Positions 17,263 through 26,751 of a DNA stretch of 64,000 nt are shown here, piece by piece. Below the pieces are notes generated by a model. That model searched no databases. It saw only the letters and a list, made by a program, of their open reading frames with translations, and had not been told where the DNA came from. The translations under genes and the position numbers were made by a program. Origin of the DNA: JACVRW01 sp963771715 (GTDB lineage Bacteria; Actinomycetota; Thermoleophilia; Solirubrobacterales; Thermoleophilaceae); the NCBI GenBank assembly GCA_963771715.1, contig CAVYUQ010000004.1:51218-115217 (forward strand), read 5' to 3'. How positions within the stretch are numbered: position 1 is the first letter of the stretch; each line of letters starts with the position of its first letter.

Positions 17263-18663
17263 ATGAGTGCGAATCCGACCTCCGAACCGACGGAAGCTGG
17301 GCAGGCCGAGATCGCGCCTGACCGGGCGCGCGCCGTGGCTCCCGTCTTTCTCGTGGGCTGTGCGGGCTCCGGGACAACCGTTCTCGCCCGGGTCCTCGAC
17401 GCGCATCCCGGTGTCACGTCCGTGGAGGAGGCGGGCGGGCCGTGGAGCTCGCTGCCGTCCGGGCCGGGTGGCTCCGATCGCCTGACCGCGGAGCACGCCA
17501 CCGTCGAGGTCAAGGAGTCGCTGCGACGCTGGGCGGCCGAGCAGCAGAGCGGGTCGACGCTGCTGCTCGACCACGATCCGCGCAACAGCCTACGGGTGCC
17601 CTTCCTGCGGGCCGTGTTCCCCGAGGCGAGGTTCGTCCACGTGGTGAGGGACGGTCGCGACGTGGCCAGGGCGCTGATGGTCGACGTCGGCGGCGAGCAG
17701 TGGGCGGCGCTGAGGCCGCCGGGATGGCGCGCGCTGCTGGACGGAGCCACCGGATACCTCCGCTGTGCGCTGGCCTGGCGGGAGGTCGTGGAGACGACGC
17801 TCGCCGACCTGGACGGAGTCGGCCACGTGCTGGTCCGCTTCGAGGACCTGATGGAGCGCTCCGAGGAGACCGCGGAGCGCCTTTACCCGGCGCTTGGGCT
17901 GACGGACGACGCGCGCTCGCACGCGGCATTCGCCCAGGCGCCGGCGATCGCCCGCGAGCTGCCAAACGCCCAGCGCTACACCGTGAGGCGCTGGCGGGCG
18001 GTCGCGGTCGAGCGTCCGTTCGAGCTGCGTGCTGCGAACCTCCTTATCCGCGACCTGCTCGAGACGCTGGGCTACGACGCGGCGCCGCCGGAGCTGGCAC
18101 AGGCGTCCGACGCGCCGCTCCCGCGCTCGGTCCTGTTCGAGCTTCGACGGCTGGAGCGCATGGTCGACGAGCGCGAGGGGCGGATCGCGAAGCTCGAGCA
18201 GAGGCTGGCCGACCTCGAGCACTCCCACCGGGTCGAGAAGCGCGCCGCGGAGCATGCGAGAGCCGCACTGGCGAGGGCCGAGCAGAGCGCCTCGCTCGAC
18301 GCCCAGAGCTCGGCTGATCAGCGGGAGGCGCTGGAGGCGCGCATCGCCGAGCTCGAAGGCTCCCAGCGAACCGCAATCGAGCTGGCCGAGAGCCTGCGCG
18401 CGCAGCAACGGCAGACCGAGCGCAGGCTCGAGCTTGCCGAGCTGGCCCGGACCGAGCTCCTGGAGGAGCGGCGGCGGCTCGAGACGAGCCTGGACGCCGC
18501 CGCGGAGGCGATGAGGCGAACGCGCGCGTCGCGAGCGTGGCGTCTCGGTCATCGCCTGGCGCGCCTCGGGGCCGTTCTGCTGCGGCGCCGCCTCGGTCGC
18601 GACAGCGCGCTCGACAGCGCGCTGGACGACATCGACCGGGCGCGCTCCGGGCGCACGGGGTGA
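17263..18663 (+). CDS. sulfotransferase with C-terminal coiled coil
   Basis: 466 residues. The phosphosulfate loop is VFLVGCAGSGTTVLARVLD and the 3'-phosphate site is ARFVHVVRDGRDVARALM. The sulfotransferase domain ends near 300. It is followed by ~110 residues of heptad coiled coil rich in Ala, Glu and Arg (LERMVDEREGRIAKLEQRL) and a basic tail. A TAGACT hexamer lies at 17233-17238, 24 bases before the ATG. The gene overlaps the following GT2 by GTGA. The coiled coil may dock it to the next enzymes in the operon. Confidence 0.85.
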   Translation: MSANPTSEPTEAGQAEIAPDRARAVAPVFLVGCAGSGTTVLARVLDAHPGVTSVEEAGGPWSSLPSGPGGSDRLTAEHATVEVKESLRRWAAEQQSGSTLLLDHDPRNSLRVPFLRAVFPEARFVHVVRDGRDVARALMVDVGGEQWAALRPPGWRALLDGATGYLRCALAWREVVETTLADLDGVGHVLVRFEDLMERSEETAERLYPALGLTDDARSHAAFAQAPAIARELPNAQRYTVRRWRAVAVERPFELRAANLLIRDLLETLGYDAAPPELAQASDAPLPRSVLFELRRLERMVDEREGRIAKLEQRLADLEHSHRVEKRAAEHARAALARAEQSASLDAQSSADQREALEARIAELEGSQRTAIELAESLRAQQRQTERRLELAELARTELLEERRRLETSLDAAAEAMRRTRASRAWRLGHRLARLGAVLLRRRLGRDSALDSALDDIDRARSGRTG

Positions 18664-20465
18664 GCTTGCCGGTTGGCCCTCCGTCCGCGGCCGCCGTCCC
18701 GCCCCCTGGGCGCGCGGCCGTGGCGCGCCGGGTGAGGGAGATGCTCGGTCCGGTGCCCCCGCTACCGGAGCCGCCGCCGATCTCGATCGTGATGCTCAAC
18801 CGGGACGGGCGACACCACCTCGAGCGGGTGGTGCCGCTGCTCGAGTCGGCAACCGACTATCCGGAGATCGAGCTGATCGTGGTCGACAACGGCTCGACCG
18901 ACGGGTCGCTCGAGTATCTCGATCAGGCGCGCGTGTCGTATCCGATCCGCGTCGAGCGCAACGCGGAGAACGTGTCATTCTCGGCCGGCTGCAACCAGGG
19001 CGCGGCCCGCGCTGGCTTCGAGCTCCTGCTGTTCCTGAACAACGACGTCGAGCCGTTCGAGCCGGGCTGGCTCCGCGAGCTCGTGGTCTGCCTGTCGCGC
19101 TCTCGCGCGAGCGCTGTGGGAGCCACGCTCCTGCACGGCGCGGCCCGTCCGGGCGAGGTGGCCAGCGGCTACCTGATCCAGCACCAGGGCGTCCGCTTCC
19201 GCCGCAAGGACGGCTACGTCACGCCGATCAACCATCTCGACGCGACGGCGGGGCTCGAGCGCCTGGGGCAGGACGTGCCGTCGCCGGCCGTGACGGCCGC
19301 GTGCATGCTCGTCGAGCGCTCGACCCTCGAGCGGGTGGGCGGCTTCACCCCCGGCTTCCACTACGGCTACGAGGACGTCGACCTGGGCCTCAAACTGGTG
19401 GCAAACGGGGGCATCACCCTCTGCAGCGGTCGCTCGGTCCTCTTCCACCACGAGTCCGCCACGCGCCTGGCGACTCAGGAGCTTCCCGATAGGCGCAGCA
19501 CCCGGATGGCGAACCAGCGGCTGCTCATGAGCCGCTGGGGGCCACAGCTCGAGCGCGAGTACGTGCGCGACAGGCTCGAGCGGACCGGCCTCTGGAGCGA
19601 GCGGCCGAGACCGGAGGTCGCCCTCACGGTCCCGTGCGACCCCGACGACGAGCTGGCGACCCGAGAGCTCGGCGACGCGCTCGAGGAGCTGGGCTGGGAC
19701 GTCGCATTCGTCGAACGCGTGGGTAACGCGTGGGGCCGGCCACCGGCCGGCACCGACCTGCTGGTCGTGACCGATCACGGCTACGGCGCGGAGCTTCCGA
19801 ACGGCGTGCTCGTGGCTGGCTGGGTCCTGCGCGACTTCGAGCGCTGGGCGCGCCGCCCGTGGCTGCGGCGCTGTCATCTGCTTCTGGCCGGAAGCGCCGA
19901 GACGGGGGATGCGCTGCGCGCGCTCGGCCGGCACGCCATCGCATTCCCGGCGGACGGAGACTCGGAAGCGCGAGCACGTGAGCTGACCGAGCTGGTCGAC
20001 GCGGGCAACCGCGAGTGGCGCTTCTGCCTCAAGCTGCCGCGTGCTCCGGGCAGCGAGCGGAGCACTCTCACCCGGGCCGGTGAGCTGCGCAGCGAGCTCG
20101 AGCGGCGCGGGCACCTCTGCGCACTTCAGCTCGCGGACGAGTGGGAGCGGCTCGACGGCCTGACCGCCGACGTGTCGATCAGCCTTGCGCGGGGATACGA
20201 ACCGAAGCCCGCGCAGCTCAACGTGCTGCTGCTGCTCGAGGAGCCGCCCCGCGCCGAGGCGCTGTCCGGCGCCTGGGATGTCGTCGCGGCCGACTCCGGG
20301 CCGCTCGCCGAGCGCCTGGCGCGGCTCGCGCCACTCCCGCCGCTGATGTCATTGGGGCTTGAGGGCCGCGACGGAGTGGGTGCCGCGGTCGACCGCCTGC
20401 TCGAAGCGCTGGGGCACGTGGCGGAGGACACCGGCTTCACGGCGCTGATCGCCGAGCCAGCGTGA
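18660..20465 (+). CDS. glycosyltransferase family 2 with second Rossmann-like region
   Basis: 601 residues. Residues ~40-300 are a GT2/rhamnosyltransferase domain: ISIVMLNRDGRHHLERVVPL, LIVVDNGSTDGSLEYL, ELLLFLNNDVEPFEPGWL (DXD-like NDV), VERVGGFTPGFHYGYEDVDL. The remaining ~300 residues are less typical; they read as a GT-B-like half (LEELGWDVAFVERVG; TDLLVVTDHGYGAELPNG) without a clear donor motif. The GTG start overlaps the sulfotransferase stop as GTGA, and its own stop overlaps the next methyltransferase the same way. Confidence 0.83.
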   Translation: MSLPVGPPSAAAVPPPGRAAVARRVREMLGPVPPLPEPPPISIVMLNRDGRHHLERVVPLLESATDYPEIELIVVDNGSTDGSLEYLDQARVSYPIRVERNAENVSFSAGCNQGAARAGFELLLFLNNDVEPFEPGWLRELVVCLSRSRASAVGATLLHGAARPGEVASGYLIQHQGVRFRRKDGYVTPINHLDATAGLERLGQDVPSPAVTAACMLVERSTLERVGGFTPGFHYGYEDVDLGLKLVANGGITLCSGRSVLFHHESATRLATQELPDRRSTRMANQRLLMSRWGPQLEREYVRDRLERTGLWSERPRPEVALTVPCDPDDELATRELGDALEELGWDVAFVERVGNAWGRPPAGTDLLVVTDHGYGAELPNGVLVAGWVLRDFERWARRPWLRRCHLLLAGSAETGDALRALGRHAIAFPADGDSEARARELTELVDAGNREWRFCLKLPRAPGSERSTLTRAGELRSELERRGHLCALQLADEWERLDGLTADVSISLARGYEPKPAQLNVLLLLEEPPRAEALSGAWDVVAADSGPLAERLARLAPLPPLMSLGLEGRDGVGAAVDRLLEALGHVAEDTGFTALIAEPA

Positions 20466-21127
20466 TGGACGTCGACTGGAGTCTGTACGACTTCGTCGAC
20501 CTGGGCTGCTCCCACGGCGGCTCGCTCGAGTACTGCGCCAAACGCTTCGGAGCAGAGCGCGGAATCGGCCTCGACATCGACCCTCGCAAGGTCGAGGAGG
20601 CGCGGGCCGCGGGCCACGACGCCGTCGTGGCCGACGTGACGCAGCTCCAGCTGCACGACCGGGTCCGGTTCGTGTCGATGATGGACTTCCTCGAGCACCT
20701 GCCGAGCCTCGACACCGTCGAGGCGGTGATCGAATCCGCCGCCAGGATCGCTACCGACTTCCTGTTCATCCGGCACCCGTCCTTCGAGGGCGAGGAGTAC
20801 CTCAGGTGCCTCGGGCTGCGCCAGTACTGGTGGCACTGGCGCGGGCACCCGACCCACCCGCAGGTGGCGGACTACTGCCAGATCTTCGATCGCCTGGGGC
20901 TGGGGCTGTACACGATCCGCTACAGCGGGGAGATCGCTGACTCGCTCGACCCCTCCGTGCTGGTGGACGACGAGCCGATCGACCAGGGCCAGTTCGATCC
21001 TCGTGTGCACACGGCACGCCCCTACGTCGCGTTTTCGCGGCCGCTGTGGCGGCTCCAGGACATCTACGTGGCGCTGAGGGGCTTCGATCCGAAAGGCACG
21101 GAGTGGGCGGAGATCGCCCGGACCTGA
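20462..21127 (+). CDS. class I SAM methyltransferase
   Basis: 221 residues. Motif I is FVDLGCSHGGSLEYCAKRFG, then GIGLDIDPRKVEEARAAG (acidic residue of motif II), and MMDFLEHLPSLDTVEAV. The start is GTG 20462 overlapping the GT2 stop (GTGA); the adjacent ATG 20465 is an alternative. The substrate is probably a sugar in the glycan; the PTHPQVADYCQIFDRLG region is not diagnostic. Co-transcribed with the genes on both sides. Confidence 0.8.
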   Translation: MMDVDWSLYDFVDLGCSHGGSLEYCAKRFGAERGIGLDIDPRKVEEARAAGHDAVVADVTQLQLHDRVRFVSMMDFLEHLPSLDTVEAVIESAARIATDFLFIRHPSFEGEEYLRCLGLRQYWWHWRGHPTHPQVADYCQIFDRLGLGLYTIRYSGEIADSLDPSVLVDDEPIDQGQFDPRVHTARPYVAFSRPLWRLQDIYVALRGFDPKGTEWAEIART

Positions 21128-21832
21128 TCGCGGAGAAGATCGCGAGCTTCCCGCGCTGGCACTACCAGATGGAGCTGGGCGGGCACCTCACGCCGATCTT
21201 CGATGCGGATCACGTGAACCGGCACCGGCAGCGAGAGCTGTACTTCTTCGACCCGCTCGTCGCCCACTACGGCGGGTCACTCGAGGGCAAGCGCGTGCTC
21301 GACCTCGGCTGCAACGCGGGCTTCTGGTCGCTCAAGGCCCTCGAGGCCGGCTGCGACTTCGTCTGGGGGATCGACGGCCGCGAGATGCACATCGAGCAGG
21401 CCGAGTTCGTGCTGTCTGTAAAGGGCGTGGACCCTGCGCGCTACCGGCTCACCACAGCGAACCTCTTCGACGTCGACCTCGCCGAGGAGCCACCCTTCGA
21501 CATCGTCCTCTGCCTCGGCCTCCTCTACCACGTGAGCAAGCCGGTTGAGCTCTTCGAGGCGATCGCCGCGGTGAACACCGACCTGCTGCTGGTCGACACG
21601 GCGCTGTCGCGCGCCAAGGGCGCCTGCTTCGAGATCAGGAAGGAGCCGCTCGACGACCCCCGGATGGGTGTCGAGGGGCCGCTGGTGCTCCGGCCGACTC
21701 GCAGAGGCGACGCTCGAGCTCGCTCGCAGCGTCGGCTACTCCGTTGAGGTCCTCGAGCCCGAGTTCAGCGATTACACGGGCTGCGAGGACTACCAGGCCG
21801 GGATCAGGCGCGCTTTCGTCTGCCTGCGGTAG
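21103..21832 (+). pseudogene. class I SAM methyltransferase (CmoB-like fold), C-terminal frameshift
   Basis: Reads FPRWHYQMELGGHLTP, then KRVLDLGCNAGFWSLKALEA (motif I) and FDIVLCLGLLYHVSKPVELF, resembling tRNA U34 methyltransferase-like enzymes that also act on sugars. In the starting frame it stops early at 21747 with an Arg-rich nonsense tail. A one-base shift near 21695 restores EATLELARSVGYSVEVLEPE and a natural end (IRRAFVCLR, TAG at 21830). GTG 21103 is the preferred start, preceded by GAAAGG; a CTG at 21124 overlapping the previous stop is the alternative. Confidence 0.7.
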
Positions 21833-21853
21833 GCCGCGAACTACCATCGCCGC

Positions 21854-23128
21854 ATGCCAGACGCAGCGCAGGCCGTGGCCGGCACCGACGACCCCGGCAA
21901 GCTCGCGCGTGCGGCGGAGCACATCCCGGTGGTGCCCTCCCTCGACGGCTTTCGGGCCGCCGCCGTGGTCGGGGTCCTGCTCTGGCACTGCTGGGGGCGG
22001 TCGGGCAACGCGTCCGGCGAGGGACTCGGCCGGCTTGCGGCGGGCGTCTTTCCCAGCAGCATCTACGTGCTGTTTGTGATCAGCGGCTTCGTGATGTTCC
22101 TTCCTACAGCCGCGCGGGGCCGCTTTGGGAGCGTCCGGGCATACGCCGTTCGCAGGATCGCGCGGATCGCTCCCGCGTACTACCTGAGCCTCGTGATCGT
22201 GCTCGTGCTCCTCTCCCCGCTCGGGCCGCCCGCCATGGCCCGATCAGACCCGAGCACGGCGAACGTCCTAGCCCATTTCGGATTCGTCTTCCAGCCGCTC
22301 CGCATCCTCGACCCGGACAAGTTCCCGGCGGGCTTCGTGGTGAACGGGCCGGTCTGGACGCTGTCCGTCGAGGCGCTCTTCTATGTCCTTCTGCCGCTCG
22401 TTGCGGTTGCGTTCTTCCGCCGGCCCCTTCAGGGACTGGCGATTGCGTTCGCGATAGCCATCCTCTGGCGGCTGCTCGCCTTTGACCACTTGCCGCCCGG
22501 GGTGGTCGTGAACCAGCTGCCTTTCTGGACCGGCGCGCTGGCCGTCGGCATGGGCGCGGCGTGGGTGTTCGTTCGGATTAGCCGCGGGCCACGCAACGCG
22601 CTGGCTCGCAGGGTCGCAGTCCCGATCCAGATCGGCACTCTGGCCGGGTTGATCGCGCTCGCCTGGATCGCCGGGGGACTGGGGGATGGCGGTGACGTCT
22701 ATACCTACGTCGCAGCGCAACGTTCGATCACGATCAGCACCGCCTTCCCGCTGCTGCTCGCGACGTTCATGCTGGCCACGGCGTTCGCCTCGGGGGTCAC
22801 GAGCCGGCCGTTCACGAACCGGGCGATGCGCTGGGTCGGCGACAGGAGCTATGGCGTATACGTCATCCATTTCGTGGTCCTGAAATTTGCCGCGGTCGAG
22901 CTCGGAGTCGCGGGCCAGCGCGGAGGGATGCTCGAGTTCGGAAAGTGGGTGGCCATCGTCCTGCCCCCCTCCCTGCTCTACGGCTGGGCCTCCTATCAGC
23001 TCGTCGAGCTGCCCGCTCGGCGCTGGGCGCGGCGAGTGTCCCGTCGCTGGCAACAAAGCCCCGTGGCGGCCGAACCTGTGCTGGTGGGCGCCCCGGCGGG
23101 CATGACCTCGGAGCGCTCCGAGCGCTGA
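21854..23128 (+). CDS. acyltransferase 3 (OafA/YrhL-like)
   Basis: 424 residues and about ten membrane helices, a clear paralogue of the gene at 16011. Motifs: VVPSLDGFRAAAVVGVLLWH, RIARIAPAYYLSLVIVLVL, NGPVWTLSVEALFYVLLPL and WVGDRSYGVYVIHFVVLKF. It likely O-acylates the surface glycan. ATG 21854 lies six bases after TACCAT (21842-21847), so it may be transcribed from its own leaderless-type promoter. Its stop overlaps the CTG of the following sulfotransferase. Confidence 0.88.
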   Translation: MPDAAQAVAGTDDPGKLARAAEHIPVVPSLDGFRAAAVVGVLLWHCWGRSGNASGEGLGRLAAGVFPSSIYVLFVISGFVMFLPTAARGRFGSVRAYAVRRIARIAPAYYLSLVIVLVLLSPLGPPAMARSDPSTANVLAHFGFVFQPLRILDPDKFPAGFVVNGPVWTLSVEALFYVLLPLVAVAFFRRPLQGLAIAFAIAILWRLLAFDHLPPGVVVNQLPFWTGALAVGMGAAWVFVRISRGPRNALARRVAVPIQIGTLAGLIALAWIAGGLGDGGDVYTYVAAQRSITISTAFPLLLATFMLATAFASGVTSRPFTNRAMRWVGDRSYGVYVIHFVVLKFAAVELGVAGQRGGMLEFGKWVAIVLPPSLLYGWASYQLVELPARRWARRVSRRWQQSPVAAEPVLVGAPAGMTSERSER

Positions 23129-23994
23129 CTGCGGCCGTCCCCGACCCGGTCTTCGTAGGCGGCTCCGGAAGGAGCGGCACCACCGTGGTCGCCCACCTGA
23201 TCGGCCGCCATTCGCGCTACGCCTGCGTGCCCGTGGAGGCGCGCTTCCACGCGGAGCCCGAGGGCCTTCCCGGACTGCTCGCGGGGCGGGTGACCCCCGA
23301 GGAGTTCGCGAGTCGCATGCGTGACCACTGGTGGCAGAGAATCGACTCGAGCGGCCGTGAGGCGGGGCTCGACCGGATCGCCACCCGGGAGCACTTCGAC
23401 GCCGCGCTCACGGAGTTCGAGCACGCGGTCGGCGCCGATCCGGTCGGCGCCGCCGCGAGACTCGTGCGCAGCCTGCTCGGCGGAGTCGCGGACTCAGAGG
23501 GGAAGGGCTACTGGACCGAGATGACCCCCGCCTCCGCCCTGAACGCCACGAGCCTGCTCCGTCTGTTTCCCGACATGAAGCTGGTGCACGTGGTCCGCGA
23601 CGGGCGCGACGTGGCGGCGTCCGTGGCGCGCCTCTGGGGGTGGGAGCCCGAGGCAGCGCTCGAGTGGTGGCTGCGGCGGGTGCGCCGTGTCTTTCTCGAA
23701 GGGCAAGCGCTGCCCGCGGGAACCATGCTCACGCTGAGGCTGGAGCGGCTGGTGGTGAGCGACCGGGAGCGGAGCTACTCGGCGCTGTTCGAGTTCCTGC
23801 GGCTGGAGGACGAGCCCGAGACGCGCCGCTTCTTCGACGAGCGGATCTCGCCCGCCCGGATGCGCACCGGCCCTTGGAGCGAGCGGCTGTCCGAGGTTCG
23901 CGGCGCGCGGCTCGCGGAGCGCTACCGGGAGATGCTCGTCGAGCTCGAGGGTGAGATCGGCGAGCCCGCATCGGAGCTCACCCGCGAGGCCTGA
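23125..23994 (+). CDS. sulfotransferase, CTG start
   Basis: 289 residues. Phosphosulfate loop DPVFVGGSGRSGTTVVAHLI; 3'-phosphate site KLVHVVRDGRDVAASVARL. No ATG, GTG or TTG occurs in frame just before the conserved N-terminus. The CTG at 23125 forms CTGA with the acyltransferase stop, and its product aligns with the ATG-started paralogue at 8491 (TFPDPVFVGGAGGSG). It is the single-domain version of that fused enzyme. The C-terminus meets the convergent GT4-GT2 gene, overlapping it by 17 bases. Confidence 0.85.
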   Translation: MTAAVPDPVFVGGSGRSGTTVVAHLIGRHSRYACVPVEARFHAEPEGLPGLLAGRVTPEEFASRMRDHWWQRIDSSGREAGLDRIATREHFDAALTEFEHAVGADPVGAAARLVRSLLGGVADSEGKGYWTEMTPASALNATSLLRLFPDMKLVHVVRDGRDVAASVARLWGWEPEAALEWWLRRVRRVFLEGQALPAGTMLTLRLERLVVSDRERSYSALFEFLRLEDEPETRRFFDERISPARMRTGPWSERLSEVRGARLAERYREMLVELEGEIGEPASELTREA

Positions 23995-26086
23995 TCTCGG
24001 GCGCCCGCGGCATCGCCGCCCGGGGCGGGGCCGGGCCCCGCGCTGCGGCGCGAGCGCCTCGGGTGCCGGCCGAGCCGGGATCCGCTCGGGAAAGAAGTGC
24101 TCGTACTCCTTGCGAAAGCGCCGGTACATCCCCACGCGCACGCCCTCCGGGACGAGCCCTCTCAGGCGCTCCCAAAGCCGGCGAACCGGTGCTCTCGGCA
24201 GAGCCGTCAGCAGGCGCGAGGGCTCGGCACGCGTAGCGGCGGCAGCCGAGGATTCCCGCGCCGGAGCGGCGCGGTCCTTGCGACCCTCGAGCACCGCCCT
24301 GTCGCGCTGGCGGAAGTAGCGCGCCATCCAGAAGGCCACGCCCCTCGCGTGGCCCTTGTTGCGCTCGAAGGCCTCCTCCGGCACGAGGCTCAGCCGCGGC
24401 ACGTCGTCCAGGGCTCCGGTCCACTTGTCCAGGAACAGGGCGCGATTGACCGCCCAGTGCCGCTTCCAATCCGGCAGGCGCTTCGCGCTCGCCTTCCCGA
24501 TGTGGTCGACCAGCGCGCCCTCGTCCACGAGGATGTCGAGGCCGTTGACCCAGAGCTTGAAGCAGAGGTCCGTGTCCTCCCCCGCCGCGATGCGGTACTC
24601 CTCGCCCCAGCCGCCGAGCTCCCGCGCGACCTCCGTGCGCATCACGAGGGCCACGCCGCTGGGCGGCTCCTGGAACGGAGGAACGACCTCGACGCGGTCG
24701 CGCGCGCTCGAGCGCACGGTGAGCGGGTTGGCGGCCGCGGTGACCGCTGGGAAGACGGCCCCGGCCTCGACGTGCTGCTCGAGCGTGCTCGCCAGCCGCG
24801 AGGCCCAGCCGGGCGGGAGCTGCGTGTCGTTGTTGAGGAACGCCACGTAGCGGCCGCGAGCCTGCTCGAGGCCCTGGTTGAACCCGGGCGAGAAGCCGCG
24901 GTTGGTCGCGTTGAGGATCGGCACGTCCGCCGCCTGGGCGGCGTAACTCGGCGTGTCGTCCTCGGAGCCGTTGTCCACGAGGATGAGCTCGTACGGGACG
25001 TCCGTGTGCTGGCGGATGCTCTCGACGCAGCGCTGGGTCAGCTCCAGGCCGTTCCAGGCGAGCACGATCACGGAGAGCAGGGGATCCGGCTCGGGCGGTC
25101 GAAGCGGCTGTCTCGACGGCCCGGTCGCGGATCGGGGGGCCCGCCGCATGAAGCTTCGTCAGGGCGGCCTCGAACCCAATGGCGGCCTCGTCCCAGCTGA
25201 AGCGCCGTGCCGTGTCGAGGCCGTTCTCCACCAGGCGGCTCCGGAGCTCGGGATCCGAGCGGAGCCGGCTGATGGCATGAGCCATCGCGGCCGGATCGTC
25301 GGGCGGGACGATCAGCGCCGTCTCGCCGTCCACCGCGTACTCGCGGCAGCCGCCGTTGTCGGTCGTCACGAGCGGGACGCCTGACGCGAGCGCCTCGAGG
25401 CCGGGGAACCCGAAGCCCTCGAGGGGGCTTCCGACCGCGAACGTCTCGGCTCTGCGGTACCGCTCCGCGAGCTGCTCCTGCGACAGCGCCTCGTCGAGCA
25501 GCTTCGTGAGTGGGAGATCGAGGATCCGGCACGCCTCCTCGATGACGGCCGTTCCCTTCCAGGGGCGGCGATCGCCGACGCACACGACGGGGTACTCGCG
25601 CTCTCCGTCGCCCGGCCGAAACAGCTCCGTGTCCACGCCGCTCGGCACCACCTCCGGACGGACGCCGATCTCGCTCTCCACGTTCTCAGCCGTCCACGCG
25701 CTGTTGGCGAGGTAGAGGTCCACCGCGCAGCGGAGGCTCTCCCAGCTCCCGCTCTTCCCGTAGAGGCGTGAGTGGCTCAGCGCGAGGAACACCGTGCGCC
25801 GTGCACGCTCAAAGCGCTCGAGCAGGTACCACTGGGGCTCGTGGTTGAAGACGAGGAAGTCGAGTTCGTGCTCCCTGCCTTCGGAAATGGAGGCCACCCG
25901 TGGGAGGCAGCGCATCCAGTCGCATTCCTTCGAGCGCTCGTCCGGCAGGTAGATCGTCACCCGGTGCCCGCGCTCGACGAGCCGGTTGCCCGTCTCGAGC
26001 ACGCGCCTGATGCCCCCGACGGGCTCGAGGTGCGGCTCGATGAACCCGACCGACAGGCGCGGCCCGGATGTGAGCGGCAGGATCAC
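23978..26086 (-). pseudogene. GT4-GT2 glycosyltransferase fusion with two compensating frameshifts
   Basis: GTG 26086 opens a GT4 domain (LSVGFIEPHLEPVGGIRRVL; VVCVGDRRPWKGTAVIEEA; GSPLEGFGFPGLEALASGVP with E-X7-E). The GT4 frame has no stop. Near 25133-25138 a run of six G (+ strand) shifts it, and a GT2 domain continues in the next frame: LLSVIVLAWNGLELTQRCVE, VAFLNNDTQLPPGWASRL, GEDTDLCFKLWVNGLD. Near 24020-24035, in a CCCGGCCCCGCCCC-type run, the frame returns and ends MPRAPEIRPRG at 23978. Net length is a multiple of three, about 702 residues. Two indels in homopolymer runs suggest sequence error. A separate GT2 starting at ATG 25149 is the alternative. Confidence 0.65.
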
Positions 26087-26734
26087 GCGGCTGCCTTCGT
26101 CTTCGGCCGGATCGCAACGCCGCGACCCGCCCCGAACCACATCAGCCGTTGCGCCGATTCCGGCACGGCGTAGACCACGAGCGTGGTGTAACTGGCGCCG
26201 GGCTTCACCTCGGCCTCGGGATCGGTGACCTTCGCGGTGCGACGCCAGGCTCGACGAGATCGTGCTGCAGCCCTCCGTGCGGTCGACGCGCTGCCAGCCT
26301 CGCCCGTCACGGGTGGCCAGCACGAATATGTTGCCCACGCTGTTGGCGGCTTCGATCTCGTCCGTCCCGTCGTTGCCGAACGTGAACGTCACGGCCACGA
26401 AGCGGTAGCCTGCCGCCGGTCTGTAGGTCCCGCGGTCTGTGAATCGATCCTTGACCTCGGCGACGACGTTGGCGGCGCGGGGCGTGAGCGAGACTTTGGT
26501 GGCAGTCGAGGCGAGATCCGAGAGGTCGACCGAGAAGGTCTCGCCGAGCTTGGTCGTGCCGCCGCCCAGGAGGCCTCGGTCGGCGGACAGCTCCGGCGAC
26601 CGGCAGCCCTCCTGCTCCCCCTCTGCCTGCTTTGGCGGGGCCGAGTAGTCGGTGCCGCCGCATCCCGTGACCCATGCCAGCACACACACTGACACGGCCG
26701 CCGCTGGTCCGTTCCGTCGCAAGGGCGCGACCAT
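26083..26734 (-). pseudogene. DUF4352-like lipoprotein, one frameshift
   Basis: The ATG at 26734 opens a lipoprotein signal (hydrophobic AAAVSVCVLAWVTG then the lipobox Cys in VTGCGG). A beta-rich secreted domain follows (TKLGETFSVDLSDLASTATK; GYRFVAVTFTFGNDGTDEI), matching DUF4352-type proteins. Near 26240-26250 the frame breaks; shifting by one base restores TAKVTDPEAEVKPGASYTTL and the end IRPKTKAAA at 26083, whose TGA overlaps the GTG of the GT4 gene. An extracellular, membrane-anchored protein of unknown role. Confidence 0.6.
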
Positions 26735-26751
26735 ACTAGGCCGGTACAGGG

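Noticed and set aside
17244..17320. GTG at 17244 five bases after TAGACT as start of the sulfotransferase
   Set aside because: It is out of frame and stops after about 25 codons; would only work with an undetected indel.
23494..25149. GT2 continuing 500 bases antisense into the sulfotransferase gene
   Set aside because: The tail has no GT2 similarity and mirrors the opposite coding strand; a frameshift near 24030 gives a natural end at 23978.
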